Positions 25,875 to 34,722 of a stretch of 45,824 nucleotides of DNA are shown piece by piece. The translations under genes and the position numbers were made by a program. Each line of letters opens with the position of its first letter. Within the stretch, counting starts at the first letter, position 1. The DNA lies in assembly GCA_040389065.1 (NCBI GenBank), contig JAZKAR010000002.1, positions 1-45,824 on the forward strand, written 5' to 3'. The notes beneath the pieces are model-generated. The model was not told where the DNA came from, ran no database searches, and worked only from the letters and a program-made list of their open reading frames with translations. This DNA comes from JAZKAR01 sp040389065 (GTDB taxonomy: Bacteria; Pseudomonadota; Gammaproteobacteria; Burkholderiales; Casimicrobiaceae).

Positions 25875-25955
25875 ATGCTTATTTTAGGTGGAATCAGCGC
25901 CATTGGTCTGCTGTTTTATCTCGTTTATGCACTGATTCGTGCAGAGGAGTTTTAA
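25875..25955 (+). CDS. kdpF: KdpF, small subunit of K+-transporting ATPase
   Basis: 26-residue single-helix peptide, MLILGGISAIGLLFYLVYAL then IRAEEF, matching KdpF in size (29 in E. coli), hydrophobic profile and the short charged R-x-E-x-F tail. KdpF lies at the interface of the Kdp complex and stabilises it. Its stop codon shares one base with the kdpA start (TAATG), and the GAGGAG near its end is the ribosome site for kdpA. Confidence 0.9.
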   Translation: MLILGGISAIGLLFYLVYALIRAEEF

Positions 25956-27739
25956 TGACTACGCTCATACTAATGAAATGGAGTTTATTTTTCATTACCC
26001 TTCTAATTCTTGCCTATCCCTTAGGCTGCTGGATAAGCTGCCTAGCTGAAGACACACGTATTCCATTATTTTTAAAACGTATAGAAAATGCCATTTATCG
26101 CCTGATTGGCGTAGAGGCTTCAAAGCATATGGGCTGGTTTTCTTATACCAAAGCGTTATTGCTATTTAATCTACTAGGCGTATTTAGTATTTACATGCTT
26201 CAACGCTTTCAAGGTTCTCTGCCTTTTAATCCTCAAGCTTTTAGTGCTGTAAGTGCTGATTCTGCCTTCAATACCGCCATTAGTTTTGTAACGAATACCA
26301 ATTGGCAAGGCTATGCAGGGGAATCAACCATGAGTTACCTCACGCAAATGCTAGGTTTAACGGTACAGAATTTTTTATCTGCTGCTACAGGTATTACCGT
26401 TGTCTTTGCACTTATACGCGGACTAACTTCTCGCTCGGCTCAAACAATTGGTAATTTTTGGGTAGATATTACTCGCAGCACTTTATTTATTTTGCTACCG
26501 CTTTCAATGGTGATTGCAACATTCATGATGGGGCAAGGCGTTATTCAAAACTTAGATGCTTATAAAACCGTTTCATTATTGGAGCCAGTGGAATACAGCC
26601 AAGCTAAAACTGATGCAAAGGGCCAGCCTGTTCTAGATGCTAAAGGAAATCCGGTTCAAGAAAAGGTTACCACAAAAACTCAAACTTTAGCGATGGGTCC
26701 CGTTGCATCGCAGGAAGCCATTAAAATGTTAGGCACCAATGGCGGGGGCTTTTTTAATGCAAACTCAGCTCATCCCTTCGAAAATCCAACTCCGCTCTCT
26801 AATTGGATTCAAATGTTATCTATCTTGCTGATTCCTACAGCGCTGTGTTTTACATTTGGTCACCTGGTAAAAGATAATCGGCAAGGCTGGACGCTCTTAG
26901 GTGCAATGATCTTGATTTTCATTGCGATGCTTACAGTCATTACTCAAGCAGAACAAAGCGCAAACCCACAACTTCACGCTGCTATTTCTTCTGCAACCAC
27001 AAATATGGAAGGCAAAGAAACTCGTTTTGGCATTATTGAGTCTTCCTTATTTGCCGCTATCACCACAGCAACATCATGCGGTGCAGTCATTGCAATGCAC
27101 GATTCCTTAATGCCTTTAGGCGGATTCATCACGCTCGGCTTTATGCAGCTTGGCGAAGTAGTCTTTGGCGGTGTAGGGTCTGGTTTATATGGCATGTTAA
27201 TCATGGCTATTCTCGCTGTATTTATTGCCGGGCTGATGATTGGCCGCACACCTGAGTATTTAGGTAAAAAGATTGAAGCCTATGAAATGAAAATGGTTTC
27301 TATCGCTATACTTGCCACACCATTATTGCTATTAGGCGGATTATCAATTGCCGTGCTTACCGATGCAGGAAAAGCAGGTATTTCTAACCCTGGCGCACAT
27401 GGTTTCTCTCAATTGCTTTATGCGCTTTCATCTGCGGCCAACAATAATGGAAGCGCTTTTGGAGGGCTATCTGCTAATACTCCTTTCTTCAATAGCTTAC
27501 TAGCTATTGTTATGTGGCTGGGACGCTTCCTCATTATTGTTCCCGTATTAGCGATTGCTGGCTCATTAGCCGCTAAAAAGAAACTTGATGCACATGCTGG
27601 AACGATGCCCACACATGGCATGCTATTTATGGTGCTATTAATCGGCACGATTTTGATTGTTGGCGCACTTACCTATATACCTGCTTTAGCATTAGGCCCT
27701 ATCGCTGAGCATTTAACTATCATTTCAAAAGGTCACTAA
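25955..27739 (+). CDS. kdpA: KdpA, K+-binding and translocating subunit
   Basis: Potassium channel-like subunit of the high-affinity KdpFABC pump, related to the Trk/Ktr superfamily. The 594-residue protein starts at the ATG overlapping the kdpF stop; the open frame extends 43 codons further upstream, but that part overlaps kdpF in another frame and is not family-like. Selectivity-filter loops are visible: NTAISFVTNTNWQGYAGE, MLGTNGGGFFNANSAHP, TTATSCGAV and SSAANNNGSAFGGL. A hydrophilic stretch DAKGQPVLDAKGNPVQEKV near 220-240 makes it longer than E. coli KdpA (557). Confidence 0.96.
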   Translation: MTTLILMKWSLFFITLLILAYPLGCWISCLAEDTRIPLFLKRIENAIYRLIGVEASKHMGWFSYTKALLLFNLLGVFSIYMLQRFQGSLPFNPQAFSAVSADSAFNTAISFVTNTNWQGYAGESTMSYLTQMLGLTVQNFLSAATGITVVFALIRGLTSRSAQTIGNFWVDITRSTLFILLPLSMVIATFMMGQGVIQNLDAYKTVSLLEPVEYSQAKTDAKGQPVLDAKGNPVQEKVTTKTQTLAMGPVASQEAIKMLGTNGGGFFNANSAHPFENPTPLSNWIQMLSILLIPTALCFTFGHLVKDNRQGWTLLGAMILIFIAMLTVITQAEQSANPQLHAAISSATTNMEGKETRFGIIESSLFAAITTATSCGAVIAMHDSLMPLGGFITLGFMQLGEVVFGGVGSGLYGMLIMAILAVFIAGLMIGRTPEYLGKKIEAYEMKMVSIAILATPLLLLGGLSIAVLTDAGKAGISNPGAHGFSQLLYALSSAANNNGSAFGGLSANTPFFNSLLAIVMWLGRFLIIVPVLAIAGSLAAKKKLDAHAGTMPTHGMLFMVLLIGTILIVGALTYIPALALGPIAEHLTIISKGH

Positions 27740-27741
27740 TC

Positions 27742-29817
27742 ATGGTTCGCTCATCATTTGGTCTTTTTGATCCAACCTTATTAAAACCTGCTTTATTAGA
27801 TGCGTTTAAAAAGCTATCACCCCGCATACAAGCACGTAATCCCGTCATGTTTGTAGTATTTATTGGCAGTTTGTTTACCACAGCACTTTGGATTCAAGCC
27901 CTGTTAGGACAAGGCGAAGCCCCTACGCTATTTATTTTTTGGACAATGATATGGCTATGGATTACAGTGCTTTTTGCTAATTTTGCAGAAGCGTTAGCAG
28001 AAGGACGCAGCAAAGCACAAGCCGCCTCATTACGCGGACTCAAACAAACCGTTCAAGCTAAGAAGCTTTATAAACCCAACTATGGCGGCCCTTTTGAGTT
28101 TGTTTCAGGCACACACCTTAAAAAAGGGGACGTTATTCTCGTCGAAGCAGGCGATTTAATTCCTGTGGATGGCGAAGTCATTGAAGGTGTGGCCTCTGTG
28201 GATGAAAGCGCAATTACTGGAGAATCGGCTCCTGTCATTCGTGAATCGGGCGGTGATTTTTCAGCCGTCACAGGCGGTACGCGCTTACTCTCAGATTGGT
28301 TAGTGGTTCGTGTATCGGTTAATCCTGGCGAAGCATTTTTAGATCGTATGATTGCAATGGTTGAAAACGCCAAACGGCAAAAAACACCGAATGAAATCGC
28401 GCTTACCATTTTGCTCATTGCTTTAACATTAATTTTTTTAATGGCAACAGTTACATTATTACCATTTTCAATGTTTAGTGTATCGGTAGCGCATGCTGGC
28501 ACGCCTATTAGCCTTACGGTATTGATTTCTCTTTTAGTATGTTTAATTCCTACAACGATTGGTGGCTTGCTTTCGTCTATCGGCGTAGCCGGTATGAGTC
28601 GAATGATGCAGGCTAATGTAATTGCTACCTCAGGTCGCGCAGTTGAAGCAGCTGGTGATGTGGATGTATTGCTACTTGATAAAACTGGCACCATTACATT
28701 GGGCAATCGGCAAGCTTCGCTTTTTATCGCTGCTAAAGGCTATACCGAGCAGCATTTAGCAGAAGCCGCTACATGGTCATCGTATGCCGATGAAACCCCT
28801 GAAGGACGCAGTATTGTTGCACTAGCTAAACAACGCTTTCCTAAAGTTTCTTTTCAAGCTAGCGATCTGATTCATTGCCTTTTTATCCCCTTTACTGCTC
28901 AAACACGAATGAGTGGGGTTGATCTTGAACATAAAGGTGTCATGACAGCTATTCGCAAAGGCGCTTCAACTGCAATTCGTCAACATATCGAAGCATTAGG
29001 CGGAGTATTTCCTGCTGATATTGCTACGGCAGTCGATGATGTTGCACGGCGCGGGAGTACACCCTTAGTAGTATGCGAAAGTACTCATGTCTTAGGGGTA
29101 ATAGAACTTAAAGATGTAGTGAAATCTGGCATAAAAGAGCGCTTCGCTGAGCTGAGACATATGGGTATTAAAACTGTCATGATTACCGGAGACAATGCTT
29201 TAACCGCCTCTGCCATTGCTGCTGAAGCAGGTGTAGATGATTATCTTGCCGAAGCTACACCCGAAGATAAGCTCAAACTCATTCGCCGTTATCAACATGA
29301 AGGGCATTTAGTGGCAATGACAGGCGATGGCACCAATGATGCCCCTGCTTTAGCTCAGGCTGATGTTGCAGTCGCCATGAATACAGGCACCCAAGCCGCT
29401 AAAGAAGCTGGCAACATGGTGGATTTAGATTCTAACCCTACAAAATTAATCGAAATTGTTGAAACAGGAAAACAATTGTTAATGACCCGCGGCGCTTTAA
29501 CTACTTTTTCGATTGCTAACGATGTAGCTAAATACTTTGCCATTATTCCCGCAGCTTTCGCCAGTACGTATCCTGCCTTGCTCAAGCTCGACATTATGCA
29601 TTTAAATACCCCTCACACGGCTATCTTATCCGCAGTTATTTTTAATGCTCTGATTATTGCCGGGCTGATTCCTTTAGCACTAAAAGGCGTTACTTACCGC
29701 GCAATAGGTGCTGAAATGCTACTGCGAAAAAATCTTTTAGTCTATGGTCTTGGTGGATTAATTGTTCCGTTTATTGGCATTAAAGTGATTGATATGATTA
29801 TTGGTGTTTTCATTTAA
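27742..29817 (+). CDS. kdpB: KdpB, P-type ATPase subunit
   Basis: Catalytic subunit that hydrolyses ATP to drive K+ uptake. Asp313 in DKTGTITLG is the phosphorylated residue. The TGES dephosphorylation motif (TGESAPV), the membrane CLIPTTIGGLLS motif, the ITGDNALTA and GDGTNDAPAL hinge motifs and seven membrane helices are all visible. The 691 residues match the family. The gene begins two bases after the kdpA stop. Confidence 0.97.
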   Translation: MVRSSFGLFDPTLLKPALLDAFKKLSPRIQARNPVMFVVFIGSLFTTALWIQALLGQGEAPTLFIFWTMIWLWITVLFANFAEALAEGRSKAQAASLRGLKQTVQAKKLYKPNYGGPFEFVSGTHLKKGDVILVEAGDLIPVDGEVIEGVASVDESAITGESAPVIRESGGDFSAVTGGTRLLSDWLVVRVSVNPGEAFLDRMIAMVENAKRQKTPNEIALTILLIALTLIFLMATVTLLPFSMFSVSVAHAGTPISLTVLISLLVCLIPTTIGGLLSSIGVAGMSRMMQANVIATSGRAVEAAGDVDVLLLDKTGTITLGNRQASLFIAAKGYTEQHLAEAATWSSYADETPEGRSIVALAKQRFPKVSFQASDLIHCLFIPFTAQTRMSGVDLEHKGVMTAIRKGASTAIRQHIEALGGVFPADIATAVDDVARRGSTPLVVCESTHVLGVIELKDVVKSGIKERFAELRHMGIKTVMITGDNALTASAIAAEAGVDDYLAEATPEDKLKLIRRYQHEGHLVAMTGDGTNDAPALAQADVAVAMNTGTQAAKEAGNMVDLDSNPTKLIEIVETGKQLLMTRGALTTFSIANDVAKYFAIIPAAFASTYPALLKLDIMHLNTPHTAILSAVIFNALIIAGLIPLALKGVTYRAIGAEMLLRKNLLVYGLGGLIVPFIGIKVIDMIIGVFI

Positions 29818-29854
29818 CCATTGATACACAACGCACCGCTTTTCTTAGGAAACT

Positions 29855-30439
29855 ATGATGAACACACTCAAACCTGCCCTACTACTATTTAGCTTATTAT
29901 CTCTCATTACAGGAATAGGTTATCCTTTACTCACCACGCTCATTGGCAAAACGTTCTTTCCGCATCAAAGCGCAGGAAGCCTGATTATACAAAAAGAGTC
30001 CATCATAGGCTCTGAGCTGATTGGGCAATCATTTGCATCCCCCCGCTACTTTTGGGGGCGTTTATCAGCAACAACGCCAATGCCCTATAATGCACAAGCT
30101 TCCAGCGGATCAAACCTTTCCGCTACCAATCCAGCATTAGGAGATGCAGCAAAAGCTCGGGTAGAAGAATTAAACAAACATTCCCCTAAAACCTCTGCGA
30201 CCTTACAACAGATACCTGTTGATTTAATCACTGCCTCTGCCAGCGGGCTTGATCCTGAAATTAGCCCCGAAGCCGCTTATTATCAAATTGAGCGTATTGC
30301 ACACATCAGGCATATTTCTGAAGCAAACCTTCGTCGTCTTATTGCCGACCATACCAACAATCGCCAATGGGGGTTGTTAGGCGAACCTCGCGTTAATGTT
30401 CTGAAATTAAATCTTGCTCTTGATGCTCTAGAGCACTAA
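29855..30439 (+). CDS. kdpC: KdpC subunit of K+-transporting ATPase
   Basis: 194-residue subunit with a single N-terminal membrane helix (about 6-28) and a periplasmic domain. Family segments are present: LIGKTFFPHQSAGSLI, GSELIGQSFASPRYFWGR, SSGSNLSATNPAL, and the C-terminal SASGLDPEISPEAA with RQWGLLGEPRVNVLKLN. It is needed for complex stability and activity. It lies 37 bases after kdpB and 18 before kdpD; the two adjacent ATGs leave the start uncertain by one codon. Confidence 0.95.
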   Translation: MMNTLKPALLLFSLLSLITGIGYPLLTTLIGKTFFPHQSAGSLIIQKESIIGSELIGQSFASPRYFWGRLSATTPMPYNAQASSGSNLSATNPALGDAAKARVEELNKHSPKTSATLQQIPVDLITASASGLDPEISPEAAYYQIERIAHIRHISEANLRRLIADHTNNRQWGLLGEPRVNVLKLNLALDALEH

Positions 30440-30457
30440 TTCCTAAAAGGCACAGCC

Positions 30458-33184
30458 ATGACCCGCCCTAATCCTGATGCTCTGCTTGCTCAATTATACA
30501 CAGACGAATCTTTGCAACAACAAGGTAAGTTGAGACTATATTTAGGAGCTTCAGCAGGGGTGGGAAAAACATGCGCTATGCTCACCGCAGCTCACGCTGA
30601 ATATAATCGCGGTTGCAATCTTGTTATTGGTGTCATCGAAACGCATGGTCGCAATGAAACAGCTGTGTTAACAGAAGGCCTACCTTCATTACCTCTACGC
30701 TCTTTGAATTATCGAGGTACAGAGCTTCACGAGTTTGATCTCGATGAAGCTTTACGTCGCCACCCTACTCTTATTCTTATGGATGAACTAGCGCATTCAA
30801 ATGCTGAAGGTTCACGTCATCCTAAACGATGGCAAGATGTTAAAGAGCTTTTAGCTGCTGGTATTGATGTATGGAGCACACTTAATATTCAGCACCTAGA
30901 AAGCCTGAGCGATGCTGTAAACACTATTACAGGCATTCAAATTTTTGAAAGCGTACCTGATACTATTCTTGACCAAGCCAATGAAGTGATTTTAGTTGAT
31001 GTACCGGTTGATGAACTTTTAGAGCGCTTACGCGTTGGAAAAATTTATCCACTTGCACACGCTGAGCGTGCCAGCCAAAATTTTTTCCGTAAGGGAAATC
31101 TCATCGCATTACGTGAAATGGCGCTTCGCCGCACCGCTGACCGCATTGAGTCAGATGTAAAAAGCTATCGTATAGAAAAATCAATTTCCAAAATCTGGAA
31201 GACTGAAGCAGCCCTATTAGCCTGTATTGGCCCTGAATTATGTGCTGAACAAGTAGTTCGCCATGCCTCGCGATTAGCCATCGAGCTAGGTGTACGTTGG
31301 CATGCCGTTTATGTTGAAACTCCTCGCTTGCAACGTCTTCCCAGAGGCGAGAGGAATCGTATTTTAGGCGTGTTAAAACATGCGGAAGAACTTGGCGCAC
31401 AAACAGCTATTTTAGCAGCTGAAAATATACCTGCACGCATTGCAGAGTATGCCTCTGCCCACAACCTTTCAAAAATTGTAATTGGCGCACCAGATCCTCA
31501 ACCTACATTATGGAAGTTCTTGATAGGGAACCGCTGGCTTTCAAACTTTCATATGAAGCTGGCAAAACATATCAGTGATATTGATATTATTTATACCAGC
31601 ACCTCATCCCCCCTCGACCGTTCCTCTAAAGATAGCCGCCTCACCCTAGAAGAGCTGGAACAGCATGCTGAAACACCGCTTCAATTTATACAGCGCTATC
31701 ATGCTTACTTTTGGGTCATCATGGTCTCGGCAGCGATTACATTGCTCGCTACACCCTTAAGCCGTGTCCTTGATCTCACAAATATCATCATGCTTTTTTT
31801 ACTAACCGTCGTATGGAGTGCGTTACAGTTTGGACGCAAACCTGCTGCATTCGCTGCGTTTTTAAGTGTAGCTTCGTTTGATTTTTTCTTTGTCCCCCCC
31901 CGATTTTCTTTCGCTGTCACTGATTTTCAGTATCTACTAACGTTTGCTGTCATGCTTGCAGTAGGGTTACTTATCGGTCAACTCACTGCAAGCCTACGTT
32001 TTCAAGCACGTATCGCTACGCATCGCGAAGAACGAGCATTAAGTTTATTTGAGTTTGCACGCGATCTTTCAGGTTCTTTGCAAAAAGAACGGGTTGTGAA
32101 CATGAGTCTGCACACTCTTGAAAAAACGTTTGATGCAGATGTAGCACTGATTACTCCTGACGAAGCTGAGCACTTGCAAACATTCTCATTTGCTTCAACG
32201 TCCGTAATGATTGATCAAACCCTTGCACAATGGGCATTTGAGAAAGGAGAAATGGCAGGCAATGCAACCAATACTTTACCTTTATCGATTTATCGTTATT
32301 TACCCCTCAAAGCGCCAGTAAGAATTCGTGGTGTTCTGGCAATCAAACCACGTCAAAACCGCTGGTTATTTACGCCAGAACAGCAGCGCCACTTAGATAC
32401 TTTTGCCAGTTTAATTGCGATTGCTTTAGAGCGTGTACATTATGTTGAGGTTGCACAAAATGCTTTACTGCGTATGGAATCCGAGCGCCTTCGCAACTCT
32501 TTGTTAGCCGCTATTTCCCATGATATTCGTACACCACTTACAGTGCTATCAGGTTTAGCTGAAACGCTTTTAAATACCCCCCCTCTGCTATCTTCTACGC
32601 AACAAGAACTTGCTGAATCAATTCAAGGAGAAAGTTCTCGTATGAAAATGCTGGTTACCAATCTTTTAGATATGGCACGCTTACAAAATGGAGAACTAGG
32701 CCCTAAACGTGAATGGCAACCTATCGAAGAAGTCATAGGAACCTCGATTCATGCGCTAAATACTATTCTCAAACATCGCACCATTACAGTTAATCTTGCA
32801 TCAGATCTACCTTTAATCGAAATTGATGCGCTTTTAATCGAACGTGTATTCGTAAATCTTCTCGAAAACGCCTCAAAATATACTCCTTCTGATTCATCTA
32901 TATATATTGAAGCCAACACCACACCTAATGGATACATGCAAATTGATATTATCGATCGAGGCGAAGGGTTGCCTGCAGGCTGGGAAGAAAGCATTTTTGA
33001 TAAATTTACTCGTATTCATGCCGAATCACCGATTCCTGGGGTAGGGCTTGGATTAGCCATTTGCCGTGCTATCGTAGAGAGTCATGGTGGAAAAATTTGG
33101 GGCATCAATCACCCTGAAGGAGGTGCATGCTTTAGTTTTACGCTGCCATTAGGTACCCCGCCTGAAATAAATGAGCTTCTATGA
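30458..33184 (+). CDS. kdpD: KdpD sensor histidine kinase
   Basis: Membrane sensor that responds to low K+ or turgor and phosphorylates KdpE. The 908-residue chain has the N-terminal KdpD domain with Walker A GASAGVGKT (about 29-37), a universal-stress-protein-like domain (about 250-370), four clustered membrane helices (about 418-515), a GAF-like region, and the kinase core: His688 in AISHDIRTPL, then NLLENASKY, DRGEGLP and GVGLGLAICRAIVESHGG. It is downstream of kdpC and upstream of kdpE on the same strand. Confidence 0.96.
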   Translation: MTRPNPDALLAQLYTDESLQQQGKLRLYLGASAGVGKTCAMLTAAHAEYNRGCNLVIGVIETHGRNETAVLTEGLPSLPLRSLNYRGTELHEFDLDEALRRHPTLILMDELAHSNAEGSRHPKRWQDVKELLAAGIDVWSTLNIQHLESLSDAVNTITGIQIFESVPDTILDQANEVILVDVPVDELLERLRVGKIYPLAHAERASQNFFRKGNLIALREMALRRTADRIESDVKSYRIEKSISKIWKTEAALLACIGPELCAEQVVRHASRLAIELGVRWHAVYVETPRLQRLPRGERNRILGVLKHAEELGAQTAILAAENIPARIAEYASAHNLSKIVIGAPDPQPTLWKFLIGNRWLSNFHMKLAKHISDIDIIYTSTSSPLDRSSKDSRLTLEELEQHAETPLQFIQRYHAYFWVIMVSAAITLLATPLSRVLDLTNIIMLFLLTVVWSALQFGRKPAAFAAFLSVASFDFFFVPPRFSFAVTDFQYLLTFAVMLAVGLLIGQLTASLRFQARIATHREERALSLFEFARDLSGSLQKERVVNMSLHTLEKTFDADVALITPDEAEHLQTFSFASTSVMIDQTLAQWAFEKGEMAGNATNTLPLSIYRYLPLKAPVRIRGVLAIKPRQNRWLFTPEQQRHLDTFASLIAIALERVHYVEVAQNALLRMESERLRNSLLAAISHDIRTPLTVLSGLAETLLNTPPLLSSTQQELAESIQGESSRMKMLVTNLLDMARLQNGELGPKREWQPIEEVIGTSIHALNTILKHRTITVNLASDLPLIEIDALLIERVFVNLLENASKYTPSDSSIYIEANTTPNGYMQIDIIDRGEGLPAGWEESIFDKFTRIHAESPIPGVGLGLAICRAIVESHGGKIWGINHPEGGACFSFTLPLGTPPEINELL

Positions 33185-33262
33185 AAATATATCTTTTCCA
33201 AAGAGCTATCCTCTCTTCAGCACAATTCTCATACTCACATCATACTTACTATCGAGAACACT

Positions 33263-33958
33263 ATGTTTGAACCGGCTCCAGCCATTTTACTCATTGAAGA
33301 TGAACCTCAAATTCGGCGCTTTGTTCGCCTTGCTCTCGAACAAGAGGGTTATAAAGTCATCGAAGCAGAAACGGTCAAACAGGGGCTTAGTGCTGCTGCC
33401 ACGCGCCGCCCTGAACTGCTTATTTTAGACTTAGGTTTACCTGATGAAGATGGACTCGTACTGCTTCGCGATATTCGCACATGGTCAGATATTCCTATTA
33501 TCGTACTCTCAGCGCGCACCGATGAAAAAGATAAAGTTCAAGCGCTTGATGCAGGGGCCGACGACTACTTAACAAAACCGTTTGGATTACCCGAACTGTT
33601 AGCGCGCACACGCGCAAACTTAAGACGACAACGCTCTAGCCCAGTGGCTTTAGAGTCACAGGTAAAACTTGGTAATGTTACGATTGATTTGGCGAACCGC
33701 CGTATCGAAAAAAATGGGCAAGAAATTCATTTGACCCCTATAGAATACCGTTTACTAGCAGTGCTCATTAGTAACAGCGGTCGAGTGCTCACGCATAGAC
33801 AGCTTTTAAAAGACGTTTGGGGTATTAATCAGTCAGCTGGATCACATTATTTACGTGTTTATATGGGCCATTTACGCCAAAAACTCGAAGATGACCCTGC
33901 TCAACCACGATATTTTTTAACAGAAACAGCAGTAGGCTATCGGTTGATGCTGGGGTAG
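33263..33958 (+). CDS. kdpE: KdpE response regulator
   Basis: OmpR/PhoB-family regulator, 231 residues. The receiver domain has the acidic pair in IEDEPQIRR, phospho-acceptor Asp56 (LILDLGLPDEDG), and the conserved Thr/Ser and Lys (LSART and TKPF). The C-terminal winged helix includes LTPIEYRLLAVLISNSGRV and the recognition helix around SHYLRVYMGHLRQKL. It probably binds the T-rich site at 25586-25609 to activate the operon. The gap of 78 bases after kdpD is longer than others in the locus, but no terminator is seen there. Confidence 0.96.
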   Translation: MFEPAPAILLIEDEPQIRRFVRLALEQEGYKVIEAETVKQGLSAAATRRPELLILDLGLPDEDGLVLLRDIRTWSDIPIIVLSARTDEKDKVQALDAGADDYLTKPFGLPELLARTRANLRRQRSSPVALESQVKLGNVTIDLANRRIEKNGQEIHLTPIEYRLLAVLISNSGRVLTHRQLLKDVWGINQSAGSHYLRVYMGHLRQKLEDDPAQPRYFLTETAVGYRLMLG

Positions 33959-33972
33959 AAGGTTAGACCTGG

Positions 33973-34509
33973 TTATAAAAACAATAAAAATCCATCTACA
34001 AAATAAAATATACCTATAGCACCTAAAGGAATAGCTGCATACCATAGCCACTTACTATTAAACAACCCTGATACAGATGATAATAAAATAGCTACCTGAA
34101 AAAATATAACAGCAAGCCCAAAAGGCTGGCCTTGTCGTTGCGCATCATCCCGTTTTTTTTCAAAAACTTTTGCTTCAGTTTGAATTTCGTTTTTCTGTTT
34201 TTCATACTTATTAATATTTTGTTCTGCTTGTTTTATTGCTTCATCATATCGTTTAACAGTATCTTGATTATTAGCACCTTGCAAAAGACTTTTCTCTAAT
34301 GAAAGCTTGTCTTTTTGAATACGATACATGGTTTCACGAATACTTTTTGCTTGAAAAAAAGCCCACTGATCTGAAGCCTGTGCCTGATTAATAACACTTT
34401 TTGTTGAAAACCCTCCGCCTTTAAACGTTGATAAAGTAGCCCCTACAGCAAATATAATCGTTGTTAGTGCCAAATAATTTAACCAGGGTTCTTTTTCCTC
34501 ATTACTCAT
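33973..34509 (-). CDS. DUF4337 family membrane protein
   Basis: 178-residue protein of a family with unknown function. Recognisable parts: EEKEPWLNYLALTTIIFAVGATLSTFKGGG with the first membrane helix, the SDQWAFFQAKSIRE segment, a long charged coiled coil (about 65-130), then QRQGQPFGLAVIFFQVAILLSS and a final hydrophobic pair. The frame extends to 34548, but the ATG of MSNEEKEP at 34509 follows a strong site (GGGAGG), so I use that. It is convergent with kdpE (14-base gap). Repeat copy 5 lies between it and the RND operon. Confidence 0.85.
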   Translation of the reverse strand: MSNEEKEPWLNYLALTTIIFAVGATLSTFKGGGFSTKSVINQAQASDQWAFFQAKSIRETMYRIQKDKLSLEKSLLQGANNQDTVKRYDEAIKQAEQNINKYEKQKNEIQTEAKVFEKKRDDAQRQGQPFGLAVIFFQVAILLSSVSGLFNSKWLWYAAIPLGAIGIFYFVDGFLLFL

Positions 34510-34548
34510 TGCTGCCTCCCACACAAATATATTTTTATTCTTTACCAT

Positions 34549-34665
34549 TAGAAGTTACGCAGTTGGCTCTCTCTGCGTGGGACGCCCCGCGTTATGTCAA
34601 CTTGCCGTACTGCATGTACTGTCTACGTTGCCATGTCTTAATATAGCTCAACTGCGTAACTTCTA
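34549..34665 (+). repeat. Palindromic MITE-like repeat, copy 5 (long left arm)
   Basis: 117 bp, copy 1 orientation, with near-perfect ends TAGAAGTTACGCAGTTG and CAACTGCGTAACTTCTA. The left arm carries about 14 extra bases (TGGGACGCCCCGCG) before TTATG. The flanks ACCAT and ACCCT match at four of five positions, consistent with an eroded target duplication. It lies between the czcA-like stop and the DUF4337 start. Confidence 0.9.
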
Positions 34666-34722
34666 ACCCTATATGACATCAACGGAAAGGTAATTATCTA
34701 GCTTTATGAATAGATTATATTT

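Noticed and set aside
25826..25954. Longer kdpA start, 43 codons upstream
   Set aside because: The extension overlaps kdpF in another frame and does not resemble the KdpA N-terminus; the ATG at 25955 overlaps the kdpF stop and has a GAGGAG site.
28080..28706. 208-codon minus-strand frame opposite kdpB
   Set aside because: Antisense shadow of a strongly conserved P-type ATPase; Ser/Thr/Pro-rich composition is typical of such shadows.
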